From positions 1 through 38,338 of the forward strand of contig SHYW01000043.1 of NCBI GenBank assembly GCA_009692615.1: 38,338 bases of DNA, given 5' to 3'. This stretch comes from Deltaproteobacteria bacterium. Its GTDB lineage: Bacteria > Desulfobacterota > Binatia > UBA9968. Positions 31,645-38,338 of this stretch are shown here, in pieces. The translations under genes and the position numbers were made by a program. The notes under the pieces were generated by a model. It was not told the DNA's origin. It made no database searches and worked only from the letters and a program-made list of their open reading frames with translations. Position 1 is the first letter of the stretch. Each line of letters starts with the position of its first letter.

Positions 31645-32601
31645 CTAAGCTGCTTCGTTGGGCGTGAGGTTGTCTTTGCTCAAACGGCGAAAATCGCCCC
31701 ACAGATCGAACAGACCCAGCCCCACCACCAGCAGCGTAAAAATTTGTTGAAACACGATCAGCACATAGGTCAAGCCGCGTAAAAAGCGCGGCACTTTGTT
31801 CTTGTGAAAAAAAAACCCGATCACCGCCAGCCCCTGGGCGAAATAGTACGCGCTAATCACCAGCAACAGATTCGCCGCCACCACTCTCGCCGCGCCCGGC
31901 GCCGGAACGAAAAGCGTGAAACCGCAAGCTATCAAACCCCACACCAGCGGCTCTGGGCCCTTCCACTCGCGCAGGTTCGTCAAGGTAAACCAGCTCGCGC
32001 GCTGTTCGGGATAGCGCCGGCCAAGATAGAGAATATTGACCAGCGCGATGAACGCGAAACTGAGCAGCAACAAAGCCGGCAGCACCTGCAAGAGCATGTC
32101 GATGATCTGCGGCGCTCTCTCTTTGAGCAGCGCAATGCCGTCCTGCGGAAAGCCCATTTTTTCCTGCATGCGCACGGCGGCTGCCATTTTCTGGGTCATG
32201 CCTTGGCGAAAGTCGTTGAACATCGCCGACCACGAACCGAAAAAAAACCATGAGATGGCTGCGGTCAACGCCAGCATCACACCCGCCACGCCGGCAACTA
32301 AATGGTCGATCACGCGCAGCCAACCCAACAAGCTCAACAGCATCGCCGCCATGACGGCAAAGATGCCATAGATCAAGGCCAGCTCCTCGCCGGCTAAAAT
32401 GATCAACGCGACGATGGCGACTCCCAAGAGCGCCATGCCGCCGGCGGCGCCGAACTTGAAACCGAACATCAGCACGGGCTGGACGACAAAGGGCAGGAGA
32501 ATCACGCCCAGCGGCGGCACGCCAATCGCGCTCATGAAGATGAAAACGCTGGCGGCCAAAGCCAAAAGAAACTTACTGATGACTTCGAGCCGCCCCATCA
32601 C
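31645..32601 (-). CDS. DUF2232 membrane protein (YybS-like)
   Basis: A 318-residue integral membrane protein with about eight hydrophobic segments, for example FLLALAASVFIFMSAIGVPP and IIDMLLQVLPALLLLSFAFIALV. It matches the DUF2232/YybS family, which often lies between rpsR and rplI in deltaproteobacteria and Firmicutes. Its function is unknown. The stop is 10 bases before rplI, so the genes are co-transcribed. Confidence 0.85.
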   Translation of the reverse strand: MMGRLEVISKFLLALAASVFIFMSAIGVPPLGVILLPFVVQPVLMFGFKFGAAGGMALLGVAIVALIILAGEELALIYGIFAVMAAMLLSLLGWLRVIDHLVAGVAGVMLALTAAISWFFFGSWSAMFNDFRQGMTQKMAAAVRMQEKMGFPQDGIALLKERAPQIIDMLLQVLPALLLLSFAFIALVNILYLGRRYPEQRASWFTLTNLREWKGPEPLVWGLIACGFTLFVPAPGAARVVAANLLLVISAYYFAQGLAVIGFFFHKNKVPRFLRGLTYVLIVFQQIFTLLVVGLGLFDLWGDFRRLSKDNLTPNEAA

Positions 32602-32619
32602 ATAGATCCAAGAAAAAGC

Positions 32620-32913
32620 TTAGGTATTGGCGGTGGTAAACGGCAGTAACGCCACGCTACGTGCCCGCTTGATGGCGGTGGTCAGCAGACGTTGATGGCC
32701 GGTGCAATTGCCGGTGATGCGGCTCGGCGTCATCTTGCCCCGTTCGGTGACGAACTGCGTCAGCATGCGCAAATCTTTATAGTCGATCTTGAGCGTTTTA
32801 TCGGCGCAAAACCGGCACACCTTACGCCGAAACATCGGCCGGCGGCGCTGTCCACCCCTGTCTTCATCCGATCGCTCGCGGCTCGGGCGCGCGCTCCGTT
32901 CGTATTGTGCCAT
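32620..32913 (-). CDS. rpsR: 30S ribosomal protein S18
   Basis: A 97-residue S18. The core is [20 protein letters not shown], then [18 protein letters not shown] and [20 protein letters not shown]. The CRFC pair suggests a form that may bind zinc. The N-terminal 25 residues are a basic, Arg-rich extension. It pairs with S6 on the 30S platform. It lies downstream of rpsF with about 96 bases between, and upstream of the DUF2232 gene. Confidence 0.96.
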   Translation of the reverse strand: MAQYERSARPSRERSDEDRGGQRRRPMFRRKVCRFCADKTLKIDYKDLRMLTQFVTERGKMTPSRITGNCTGHQRLLTTAIKRARSVALLPFTTANT

Positions 32914-33009
32914 AGATTAAACTACCTCTTTCTCCAAATTAAACCGTCACTGCCATCCACCGACGAATATGCAGCAGTCGAATCAATGACTAGCGGCATG
33001 TAAAAATTG

Positions 33010-33414
33010 CTATTCCGCAGGCGGTTCGGCGGGCTTCGCTACGGCCGCCTCTTCGGTGTGACGCCGCGGATCTTCATTGCGCCGTGGATCTTCGACATAA
33101 CGCGGCGTCGAAGGACTCACGGTGGGCGTGGTTTCGTCGGCGCGCACGGTCAGATAGCGCAGAATCCCGTCAGTGAGCCGGATATTACGTTCTAGTTCAT
33201 CCACCGCTTTGCCGGTGGCCTGGTAACGTATCAAGGTGTAGAAGCCGCGACCTTGCTTTTCGATGCGATAAGCGAGGTCGCGAGCGCCCCACTCATCGAC
33301 GGCAGTCACGGTGCCTTCCTGGCCTTCGATGACCTTCTTGAAACGCTCGATGAACTCTTTGTTGCGCGGCCCTTTTTCGGGATGAACCACAAAAAGGGTT
33401 TCATATAGAATCAC
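33010..33414 (-). CDS. rpsF: 30S ribosomal protein S6
   Basis: A 134-residue S6. It begins ILYETLFVVHPEKG and contains GARDLAYRIEKQGRGFYTLI and LERNIRLTDGILRYLTVRAD. A polar C-terminal tail of about 35 residues is rich in Pro, Arg and Glu. The start is GTG at 33414, supported by GGGAGGG about 10 bases upstream and by the conserved MxxYETLF beginning. S6 and S18 are known to regulate this operon in other bacteria; a 6-bp hairpin lies in the leader, but I cannot confirm the known S6:S18 motif. Confidence 0.96.
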   Translation of the reverse strand: MILYETLFVVHPEKGPRNKEFIERFKKVIEGQEGTVTAVDEWGARDLAYRIEKQGRGFYTLIRYQATGKAVDELERNIRLTDGILRYLTVRADETTPTVSPSTPRYVEDPRRNEDPRRHTEEAAVAKPAEPPAE

Positions 33415-33483
33415 AGTATTCGTACCCTCCCTAGCAAGACGTTTTTTCTAACATAGCCACCCGCTGTTTACAACGTAAGCGGG

Positions 33484-34053
33484 CTAGCCATCGGCCCGGT
33501 TATAGTGCTCCATGGCGCGCTGCGCTCCGTCCTGCAGCAGGCAGCCAACGGCAGCTGCGGTGCGGTCGAGGATGGCGCCGAGCCGGTTTTTCTCCTCGAT
33601 GCTAAACGAATCCAAAACAAAGGGCGCGGCGTCCATACCCATCGGCGGCCGGCCAATGCCGACTCGAATGCGGCCAAAGGGCGCTCCCGCCAAATTTTCT
33701 AAAATCGACGCAATGCCGCGATGACCGCCGGCGCTGCCATGGGTGCGAATCCTTATCCGGCCGAAGGGTAAATCCAAATCATCGTAGACGACCCAAAGAT
33801 CTTCGCTGGTGCCGTGATATTTTTCCAACACGCCCTTCACCGCGGTGCCGCTCCGATTCATGAAGGTCTGCGGCTTGGCAAGAACCACTTGCTCGCCGTT
33901 AACGCTCCACTCGCCGATCAGGGCGTCGCAATGTTGGCGGCTGATTACGATCTGATTCTGCTGCGCCAGCCGGTCGACAACAAAGAAGCCGAGATTATGC
34001 CGCGTGTGCTGGTACTTCTCCCCCGGATTGCCGAGACCGACGATTAACTTCAC
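33484..34053 (-). CDS. pth: Peptidyl-tRNA hydrolase
   Basis: A 189-residue Pth that releases peptides from stalled peptidyl-tRNA. The motif GLGNPGEKYQHTRHNLGFFVVD contains the catalytic His and neighbouring Asn. DDLDLPFGRIRIRTHGSAGGHRGIASI is the second signature, with the catalytic Asp. It starts at GTG. It lies between rplY and rpsF as in deltaproteobacteria, but ychF, common between pth and rpsF there, is missing. Confidence 0.96.
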   Translation of the reverse strand: MKLIVGLGNPGEKYQHTRHNLGFFVVDRLAQQNQIVISRQHCDALIGEWSVNGEQVVLAKPQTFMNRSGTAVKGVLEKYHGTSEDLWVVYDDLDLPFGRIRIRTHGSAGGHRGIASILENLAGAPFGRIRVGIGRPPMGMDAAPFVLDSFSIEEKNRLGAILDRTAAAVGCLLQDGAQRAMEHYNRADG

Positions 34054-34088
34054 CGAGCCATCCCAGCCGAACCGGAATCATGAACCGT

Positions 34089-34733
34089 CTACGCTGCGCC
34101 TTCCTTCTTCGCTTCCGGTGCCACTGGTGCAGCCACGGCTTCCGCCACCACGGCGGGAGTCGGCGCCTCTTCAACCGTCGGCGTCACCACCGCGACCAAA
34201 GCCAGATGCGGCTCGGCCAGCGCCGTGACGCCCGAAGGCATCGCCAACTGTTCGATGTGGATGGAATCGCCGATATCGAGCCCGCTGACATCGACGTTGA
34301 AAAATTCCGGAATATCCAAGGGCAAACATTCGACTTCGAGTTCGCGCACGATGGGCTGAAGAATACCGCCGCGGATCACGCCCACCGCTTTGCCGGTAAA
34401 ATGCAAAGGCACGTGAACCTGAATCGTCGCGGTCAAGTCCACTTCATAGAGATCGGCGTGGATCACGTCGCCGCTGATCGGATGATATTGCATGCTTTTG
34501 ACCAGCGCGACCTTTCCCGCCAAATTGCTGGCCGAAGATTTCAGACGGACCAGATGGGAACCTTCCAGACCGGCGACCCGGCTGGTGAATTCACGTTTGT
34601 CCAATTCTAACGAAACCGTTGCGGTCTTCGGTCCGTAAAGGATGCCGGGGATTTTGCCGCTGCGGAGTAACCGTTTGGCGTCGCGCTTGCGCTTTATGTC
34701 ACGGGCATCGGCTTGTATTTCTAAAGTTTCCAA
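34089..34733 (-). CDS. rplY: 50S ribosomal protein L25/general stress protein Ctc
   Basis: A 214-residue L25 of the long Ctc type that binds 5S rRNA. The N-terminal L25 domain is about residues 1-95 (KRDAKRLLRSGKIPGILYGP), and the C-terminal TL5-like domain is about 100-185. An Ala/Pro/Val-rich tail follows. The start is TTG at 34733, supported by AGGAGGT 7 bases upstream and by the normal N-terminus METLEIQA. It lies directly after prs on the same strand. Confidence 0.95.
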   Translation of the reverse strand: METLEIQADARDIKRKRDAKRLLRSGKIPGILYGPKTATVSLELDKREFTSRVAGLEGSHLVRLKSSASNLAGKVALVKSMQYHPISGDVIHADLYEVDLTATIQVHVPLHFTGKAVGVIRGGILQPIVRELEVECLPLDIPEFFNVDVSGLDIGDSIHIEQLAMPSGVTALAEPHLALVAVVTPTVEEAPTPAVVAEAVAAPVAPEAKKEGAA

Positions 34734-34748
34734 GGAATCTACCTCCTG

Positions 34749-35702
34749 CTATACGAAAAGCGAACTGATCGATTCTTCTTCATGAGTGCGGCGAATCGCT
34801 TCGCCGATGAGATGCGCCACCGAGAGAGTTTTAATCTTACGGCAACCTTGCGCTTGTGGGCTGAGGGGGATGGTGTTGGTCACGATCAGTTCCTCCAACG
34901 CCGAACCTTCGATGCGTTTGATCGCCGGACCGGAAAGCACCGCGTGGGTGCAACAACCGATAATTCTTTTCGCCCCTTCTTTTTTCAGCGCCGCCGCCGC
35001 CATGGTCAGCGTCCCCGCGGTATCGACCATGTCGTCGATGAGAATCGCCACCTGGTCATGAACCTCACCGATGATGTTCATCTCGGCGACCTCGTTGGGC
35101 CCCACTCGCCGCTTATCGATGATCGCCAGCGAGGCATCCAAACGTCTGGCGATGGCGCGGGCCCGCTCGACGCCGCCGGCATCGGGCGAAACGATCGTTA
35201 CTTCTTTGTGGTCCAACTGCTTGCGCAAATGTTCGAGCAACACCGGCGTCGCATAAACATTATCCACCGGGATATCGAAGAAGCCCTGAATCTGCCCGGA
35301 ATGCAGATCCATCGTCAGCATCCGCGACGCGCCGGCGGTGGTGATCAGATCGGCCACCAGCTTGGCGCTGATCGGCACCCGCGGCACGACTTTGCGGTCC
35401 TGGCGCGCGTAGCCGTAGTACGGCATGACCGCGGTGATGCGCATCGCCGAAGCGCGCTTGAAGGCGTCGAGCATGAGCAATAGTTCCATCAAGTTGTTGT
35501 TGCCCGGCGCCGAAGTCGACTGCAAAACGAACACGTCGGCGCCACGCACGTTCTCGTTGATCTCGACCTTGATTTCACCGTCGCTAAAAGTGTCCACGGT
35601 GGCTTTGCCCAGCGGCACTTCGAGATATTGACTAATCTCCGCGGCCAAAGGCGGATTCGAGTTGCCAGCAAAAATTTTTATTCGAGCCGTATTCTGTGCC
35701 AT
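34749..35702 (-). CDS. prs: Ribose-phosphate pyrophosphokinase
   Basis: A 317-residue PRPP synthetase that converts ribose 5-phosphate and ATP to PRPP for nucleotide, His and Trp synthesis. Features are [30 protein letters not shown] (ATP binding), [15 protein letters not shown] and the PRPP loop [15 protein letters not shown] 35702 matches the usual N-terminus; a TTG at 35717 is in frame but has no better ribosome-binding site. It lies about 120 bases after tRNA-Gln. Confidence 0.95.
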   Translation of the reverse strand: MAQNTARIKIFAGNSNPPLAAEISQYLEVPLGKATVDTFSDGEIKVEINENVRGADVFVLQSTSAPGNNNLMELLLMLDAFKRASAMRITAVMPYYGYARQDRKVVPRVPISAKLVADLITTAGASRMLTMDLHSGQIQGFFDIPVDNVYATPVLLEHLRKQLDHKEVTIVSPDAGGVERARAIARRLDASLAIIDKRRVGPNEVAEMNIIGEVHDQVAILIDDMVDTAGTLTMAAAALKKEGAKRIIGCCTHAVLSGPAIKRIEGSALEELIVTNTIPLSPQAQGCRKIKTLSVAHLIGEAIRRTHEEESISSLFV

Positions 35703-35750
35703 GTTGACCAACCGCAAACTTGAGTTAATTAAACCTCGCCGAAAACAACC

Positions 35751-35777
35751 AGCGCCGTTCCTCGGTGAACGGCGCCG
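35751..35777 (-). promoter_or_regulatory. Strong hairpin in the tRNA-Gln/prs spacer
   Basis: On the minus strand the arms GGCGCCGTTC and GAACGGCGCT enclose a short loop, followed by GGTTGTTTTCGG. The T-run is broken, so it could be a weak terminator or a processing/attenuation hairpin between tRNA-Gln and prs. Confidence 0.5.
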
Positions 35778-35823
35778 ACAAAAACCTGGAGAAAATTCAG
35801 AACCAGCTAAACCCGCGATGAAT

Positions 35824-35898
35824 TGGCTGGGCGGGAAGGATTCGAACCTTCGAATACCGGCTCCAAAGGCCGGGGCCTTACCACTTGGCGACCGCCCA
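35824..35898 (-). tRNA. tRNA-Gln (anticodon UUG)
   Basis: A complete 75-base cloverleaf with encoded CCA. The acceptor stem is TGGGCGG/CCGCCCA with discriminator G. The D stem is GCC/GGC. The anticodon stem CCGGC/GCCGG has loop CTTTGGA and anticodon TTG. The T stem is GAAGG/CCTTC with loop TTCGAAT. It lies between spoVG and prs, as in Geobacter-type genomes. Confidence 0.97.
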
Positions 35899-35946
35899 TC
35901 CCCGAACTTCGTCGCGGAAGTTCACTCGGCTATGCGGAGTTCCCGC

Positions 35947-36234
35947 TCACTCATCGTCCACCGCGCCGGTGCTGCCGCCGTCGGCAAGAACCTTGTGATA
36001 CTCAGCGATGACTTTCTCTTCGATCATGCGGCGCGTTTCATTGTTGATCGGATGAGCGATGTCCTTATACGTTCCGTCCTTGCGCTTCTTGCTCGGCATC
36101 GAGACAAAAAAGCCGGTAGCACTATGTATGATCTTCAAGTCACGGATCACGAAGCAGTGATCGATCGTGATCGTGACATAAGCCTTAAGTTTTTCTTCAT
36201 CGACAGGAAAGACCCGAACCTCTGTAACCTGCAT
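35947..36234 (-). CDS. spoVG: SpoVG family RNA/DNA-binding regulator
   Basis: A 95-residue SpoVG. It begins MQVTEVRVFPVDEEKLKAYV, continues CFVIRDLKIIHSATGFFVSMPSKKRKDG and ends with the conserved DIAHPINNETRRMIEEKVI. It is a small nucleic-acid-binding protein. In sporeformers it affects division and gene expression; outside them it is thought to act as a general RNA-binding regulator. Next to ispE it marks a conserved gene neighbourhood. Confidence 0.93.
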   Translation of the reverse strand: MQVTEVRVFPVDEEKLKAYVTITIDHCFVIRDLKIIHSATGFFVSMPSKKRKDGTYKDIAHPINNETRRMIEEKVIAEYHKVLADGGSTGAVDDE

Positions 36235-36297
36235 AGGGACCCCCAGTAGCAGTCAGATGTCGTTTTTCGCGGTTAGGCTAGGCTTTCTCGATTGATC

Positions 36298-37167
36298 CTA
36301 ACTTAGCACATGCACCAGAAACGCTTGGAACTCCTCCTCTTGCCGCAACCGATGAAAAGCCTCCTCGGCCTTTCGTTTCGATTCGAATATACCGAATACT
36401 GACGAGCCGCTGCCGGACATCAAACTTCCGGCCGCCCCCGCGCGCAGCAAAGCTCGCTTCAGTGAGCCAATTTTTTTATATCTGCTGAGGCTCACCCGTT
36501 CAAGATCGTTAACGAGTAAATCCGCGAGATCGCTTACTCCCGTCAGTAAGGACGCAATGCTAGTATTTACGCTAGGTTTTGTCAACTTTGCCGGCAGTTT
36601 TCCGTACACCCAGCCGGTCGCCACGGGAAATCCTGGATAAAGGATCACCAGGCAAAACCGGCGCAGCGGGCCGAACTGCTGCAAGCGTTCGCCGATGCCG
36701 CGCGCCCGCGCCGGCCGGCCGCGAATAAAAAACGGCACATCGGCGCCGAGCTTGAGGCCGAGCCTTTCGAGTTGCGTGTCGGTGAATCCTAATTTTAACA
36801 ATCGGTTCAACCCGACCAGCGTCGCCGCCGCGTCGGTACTGCCGCCGCCCAAGCCGGCGCCGACCGGAATCCGCTTGCGAATACGAATCTCTATCGGTTG
36901 CGTGCATTTGGCCTTGTCTAACAATAAACGCGCCGCGCGGTAGACGAGATTATTTTCATCGTTCGGCACCAATGGATGATTGCAAATAACTTTGATCAAT
37001 GGCGGCGCGAGCTTTTTATTTTTAGCGAAAGCCCGAACTTTGCGGATGTCGATGTCGTCATAGAGCGATACCGGCAGCATAATCGTGTCGAGCAAATGAT
37101 AACCATCGGCGCGCCGGCCGACGACGCGCAAGCTCAAGTTAATCTTCGCCGGTGCTCGAATCTTCAC
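36298..37167 (-). CDS. ispE: 4-diphosphocytidyl-2-C-methyl-D-erythritol kinase
   Basis: A 289-residue GHMP kinase of the MEP isoprenoid pathway. N-terminal APAKINLSLRVVGRRADGYH, the ATP loop PVGAGLGGGSTDAAA, GADVPFFIRG and C-terminal SLMSGSGSSVFGIF are all present. It starts at GTG 37167, with no strong ribosome-binding site. It heads the minus-strand block leading to the ribosomal genes. Confidence 0.95.
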   Translation of the reverse strand: MKIRAPAKINLSLRVVGRRADGYHLLDTIMLPVSLYDDIDIRKVRAFAKNKKLAPPLIKVICNHPLVPNDENNLVYRAARLLLDKAKCTQPIEIRIRKRIPVGAGLGGGSTDAAATLVGLNRLLKLGFTDTQLERLGLKLGADVPFFIRGRPARARGIGERLQQFGPLRRFCLVILYPGFPVATGWVYGKLPAKLTKPSVNTSIASLLTGVSDLADLLVNDLERVSLSRYKKIGSLKRALLRAGAAGSLMSGSGSSVFGIFESKRKAEEAFHRLRQEEEFQAFLVHVLS

Positions 37168-37232
37168 GCGCCATTAGGTAACATAGCCGTGATTTAATTT
37201 ATAGGTTATTCAGAGTTTCCCGAAGAAATATT

Positions 37233-37339
37233 CACCACAGAGACGGAGTTCGGTAAGGGTGGACCTATGTGTCCACCCGTCCGGAGGGCCGACACGCAGG
37301 TCGGCCCCTACACTCTGAGCTCTCAGCGTCTCGGCGGTG
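37233..37339. repeat. Nested palindromic repeat in the ispE/suhB gap
   Basis: The outer arms CACCACAGAGACGG and CGTCTCGGCGGTG pair imperfectly. They enclose two perfect 8-bp hairpins: GGGTGGAC/GTCCACCC (37257-37278) and GGGCCGAC/GTCGGCCC (37286-37307). The second is followed by CCTACA, the GTAGGGGC flank in reverse orientation. Confidence 0.7.
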
Positions 37340-37394
37340 CAATCTCCTAGCCCTGCTGTGCACAAAAGCCTGAAGAACTTTAGAGCCAACGCTG

Positions 37395-38261
37395 ATGAAA
37401 GATGAAATGAGTGAATTGCTCGGCGTTGCGCGGGAAGCCGCTGATGCCGCCGGTGAAATTATTCGCGCCGGTTGGGATCGACCGAAAACCATCGGCTACA
37501 AAGGCGCCATCGATCTGGTTACATCAGTGGACCGCGACTGCGAACGGAAAATCGTCGAGATCATCCAGCGCAACTTTCCCAATCATTCGATCCTCGCCGA
37601 AGAAGCAACCAACTTCGCAGGCTCGCAGGATGAGTTCCGCTGGATCGTCGATCCCCTCGACGGTACCACCAACTTCGCTCACGGCTATCCGCAATTTTGC
37701 GTTTCGATTGCGTTGGAGCGCGCCGGAGAAATAATCCTCGGCGTCGTCGACGATCCGATCCGGCGCGAGCGCTTCAGCGCGGTTCGACAACAAGGCGCGA
37801 CACTCAACGGCAAAGCGATTCGAGTGTCGACTGTGAATGAATTAGACAAATCCCTGCTCGCCACCGGCTTCCCCTACGATCAGCGCGAGCACGCCGATTT
37901 TTATCTGAACTATTTCAAAGCATTCATGACGCGCAGCCAAGGCATCCGCCGCGCTGGCTCCGCGGCGCTCGATCTTTGCTACGTCGCCTGTGGACGGCTC
38001 GACGGATTTTGGGAACTGAAACTCAAACCTTGGGATACCGCCGCCGGCGCATTGATCGTCGCCGAAGCCGGCGGCAGGCTCAGCGATTTTCCCGGCAGGC
38101 CATTTTCAATTTGGGGGACGGAAACGTTGGCATCGAACGGCAGCATTCACAACGAAATGGTCCAAATCGCGCGCGCTATCGCACAACCACACGTGTCGTG
38201 GCAACGTCAATATGTCATGTTAACAGCAACGCGATTATGTCAGGGTAGTGCGTTGGGTTGA
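37395..38261 (+). CDS. Inositol monophosphatase family protein (SuhB-like), 3' end altered by terminal repeat
   Basis: A 288-residue inositol-monophosphatase-fold phosphatase. Metal-binding motifs are EEA (about residues 71-73), WIVDPLDGTTNFAHG (about 84-98) and WDTAAGALIVAEAGG. It may act on myo-inositol 1-phosphate or another sugar phosphate. ATG 37395 is used; ATG 37407 is an alternative. The last 22 codons (from about 38193) lie in the terminal inverted repeat, so the native C-terminus has probably been replaced by repeat-derived sequence. Confidence 0.88.
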   Translation: MKDEMSELLGVAREAADAAGEIIRAGWDRPKTIGYKGAIDLVTSVDRDCERKIVEIIQRNFPNHSILAEEATNFAGSQDEFRWIVDPLDGTTNFAHGYPQFCVSIALERAGEIILGVVDDPIRRERFSAVRQQGATLNGKAIRVSTVNELDKSLLATGFPYDQREHADFYLNYFKAFMTRSQGIRRAGSAALDLCYVACGRLDGFWELKLKPWDTAAGALIVAEAGGRLSDFPGRPFSIWGTETLASNGSIHNEMVQIARAIAQPHVSWQRQYVMLTATRLCQGSALG

Positions 38262-38338
38262 GGTCGTAAGTTAGAAACCTGGCCATAGCGGAACCCCACC
38301 TTGTTGGAGTTGGTTCGATATAGGCCAAGTGTGTGCGT
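38194..38338. repeat. Right terminal inverted repeat, probable insertion-sequence end
   Basis: Reverse complement of positions 5-149. It overlaps the 3' end of the phosphatase gene. The frame seen at the left end occurs here on the minus strand and also points into the contig. Confidence 0.7.

Noticed and set aside
1-38338. Composite transposon carrying the whole window
   Set aside because: The segment includes essential ribosomal and isoprenoid genes in conserved order, so it is chromosomal; the terminal repeats are more simply a contig break in a multicopy element.

Overview
The window is a GC-rich, gene-dense bacterial contig of 38,338 bases with no rRNA, CRISPR array or phage genes. The best taxonomic clue is the right-hand block. 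On the minus strand it reads ispE, spoVG, tRNA-Gln(UUG), prs, rplY, pth, rpsF, rpsR, a DUF2232 membrane protein, rplI. This order is typical of Geobacter-like deltaproteobacteria. Together with many substrate-binding proteins and tungsten-enzyme-like aldehyde oxidoreductases, it suggests an uncultured deltaproteobacterium-like lineage (Desulfobacterota, Binatota or Tectomicrobia grade), probably from a metagenome. That assignment is inference.

Layout. Positions 1-150 and the last 145 bases are inverted copies of one sequence that looks like the outer end of an insertion sequence. Positions 232-1323 hold a double-cupin protein (minus). Positions 1549-4696 hold a four-gene sodium-pumping biotin-dependent decarboxylase operon (plus): a 71-residue biotin carrier, a 42-residue membrane peptide, the beta membrane pump and the carboxyltransferase. 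Positions 4683-7324 hold a PAS/GAF histidine kinase (minus) broken by a one-base frameshift. Positions 7400-11088 hold a small helix-turn-helix protein, a MoeA fused to a PBP-like domain, and a separate MoeA (minus).

Positions 11208-30029 form the accessory island. It has seven solute-binding-type proteins from four families with no ABC permease, ATPase or TRAP membrane subunit anywhere in the window. It also has two closely related aldehyde:ferredoxin oxidoreductase (AOR) family genes, a four-cluster ferredoxin, a VOC protein, an Asp/Glu racemase-fold protein, a class II aldolase, a BNR-repeat protein, a DUF433/DUF5615 toxin-antitoxin pair, a zinc alcohol dehydrogenase, an LsrF-like class I aldolase and a small cupin. 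Intergenic gaps here carry several families of palindromic repeats. Positions 30045-30923 hold an EamA-type exporter, and 31185-37167 the conserved translation/nucleotide block. Positions 37395-38261 hold an inositol-monophosphatase-family gene whose 3' end runs into the terminal repeat.

Working model (inference). The MoeA pair supplies Mo/W-pterin cofactor to the AOR enzymes, the FdhB-like ferredoxin carries their electrons, and the aldolases, dehydrogenase and cupins process small carbonyl or carboxylic acid intermediates. The sodium pump could recover energy from decarboxylating an acyl-CoA product. The binding proteins would capture or sense substrates, or in the two cases without signal peptides act as cytosolic enzymes or receptors. 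No gap without a gene exceeds about 300 bases.
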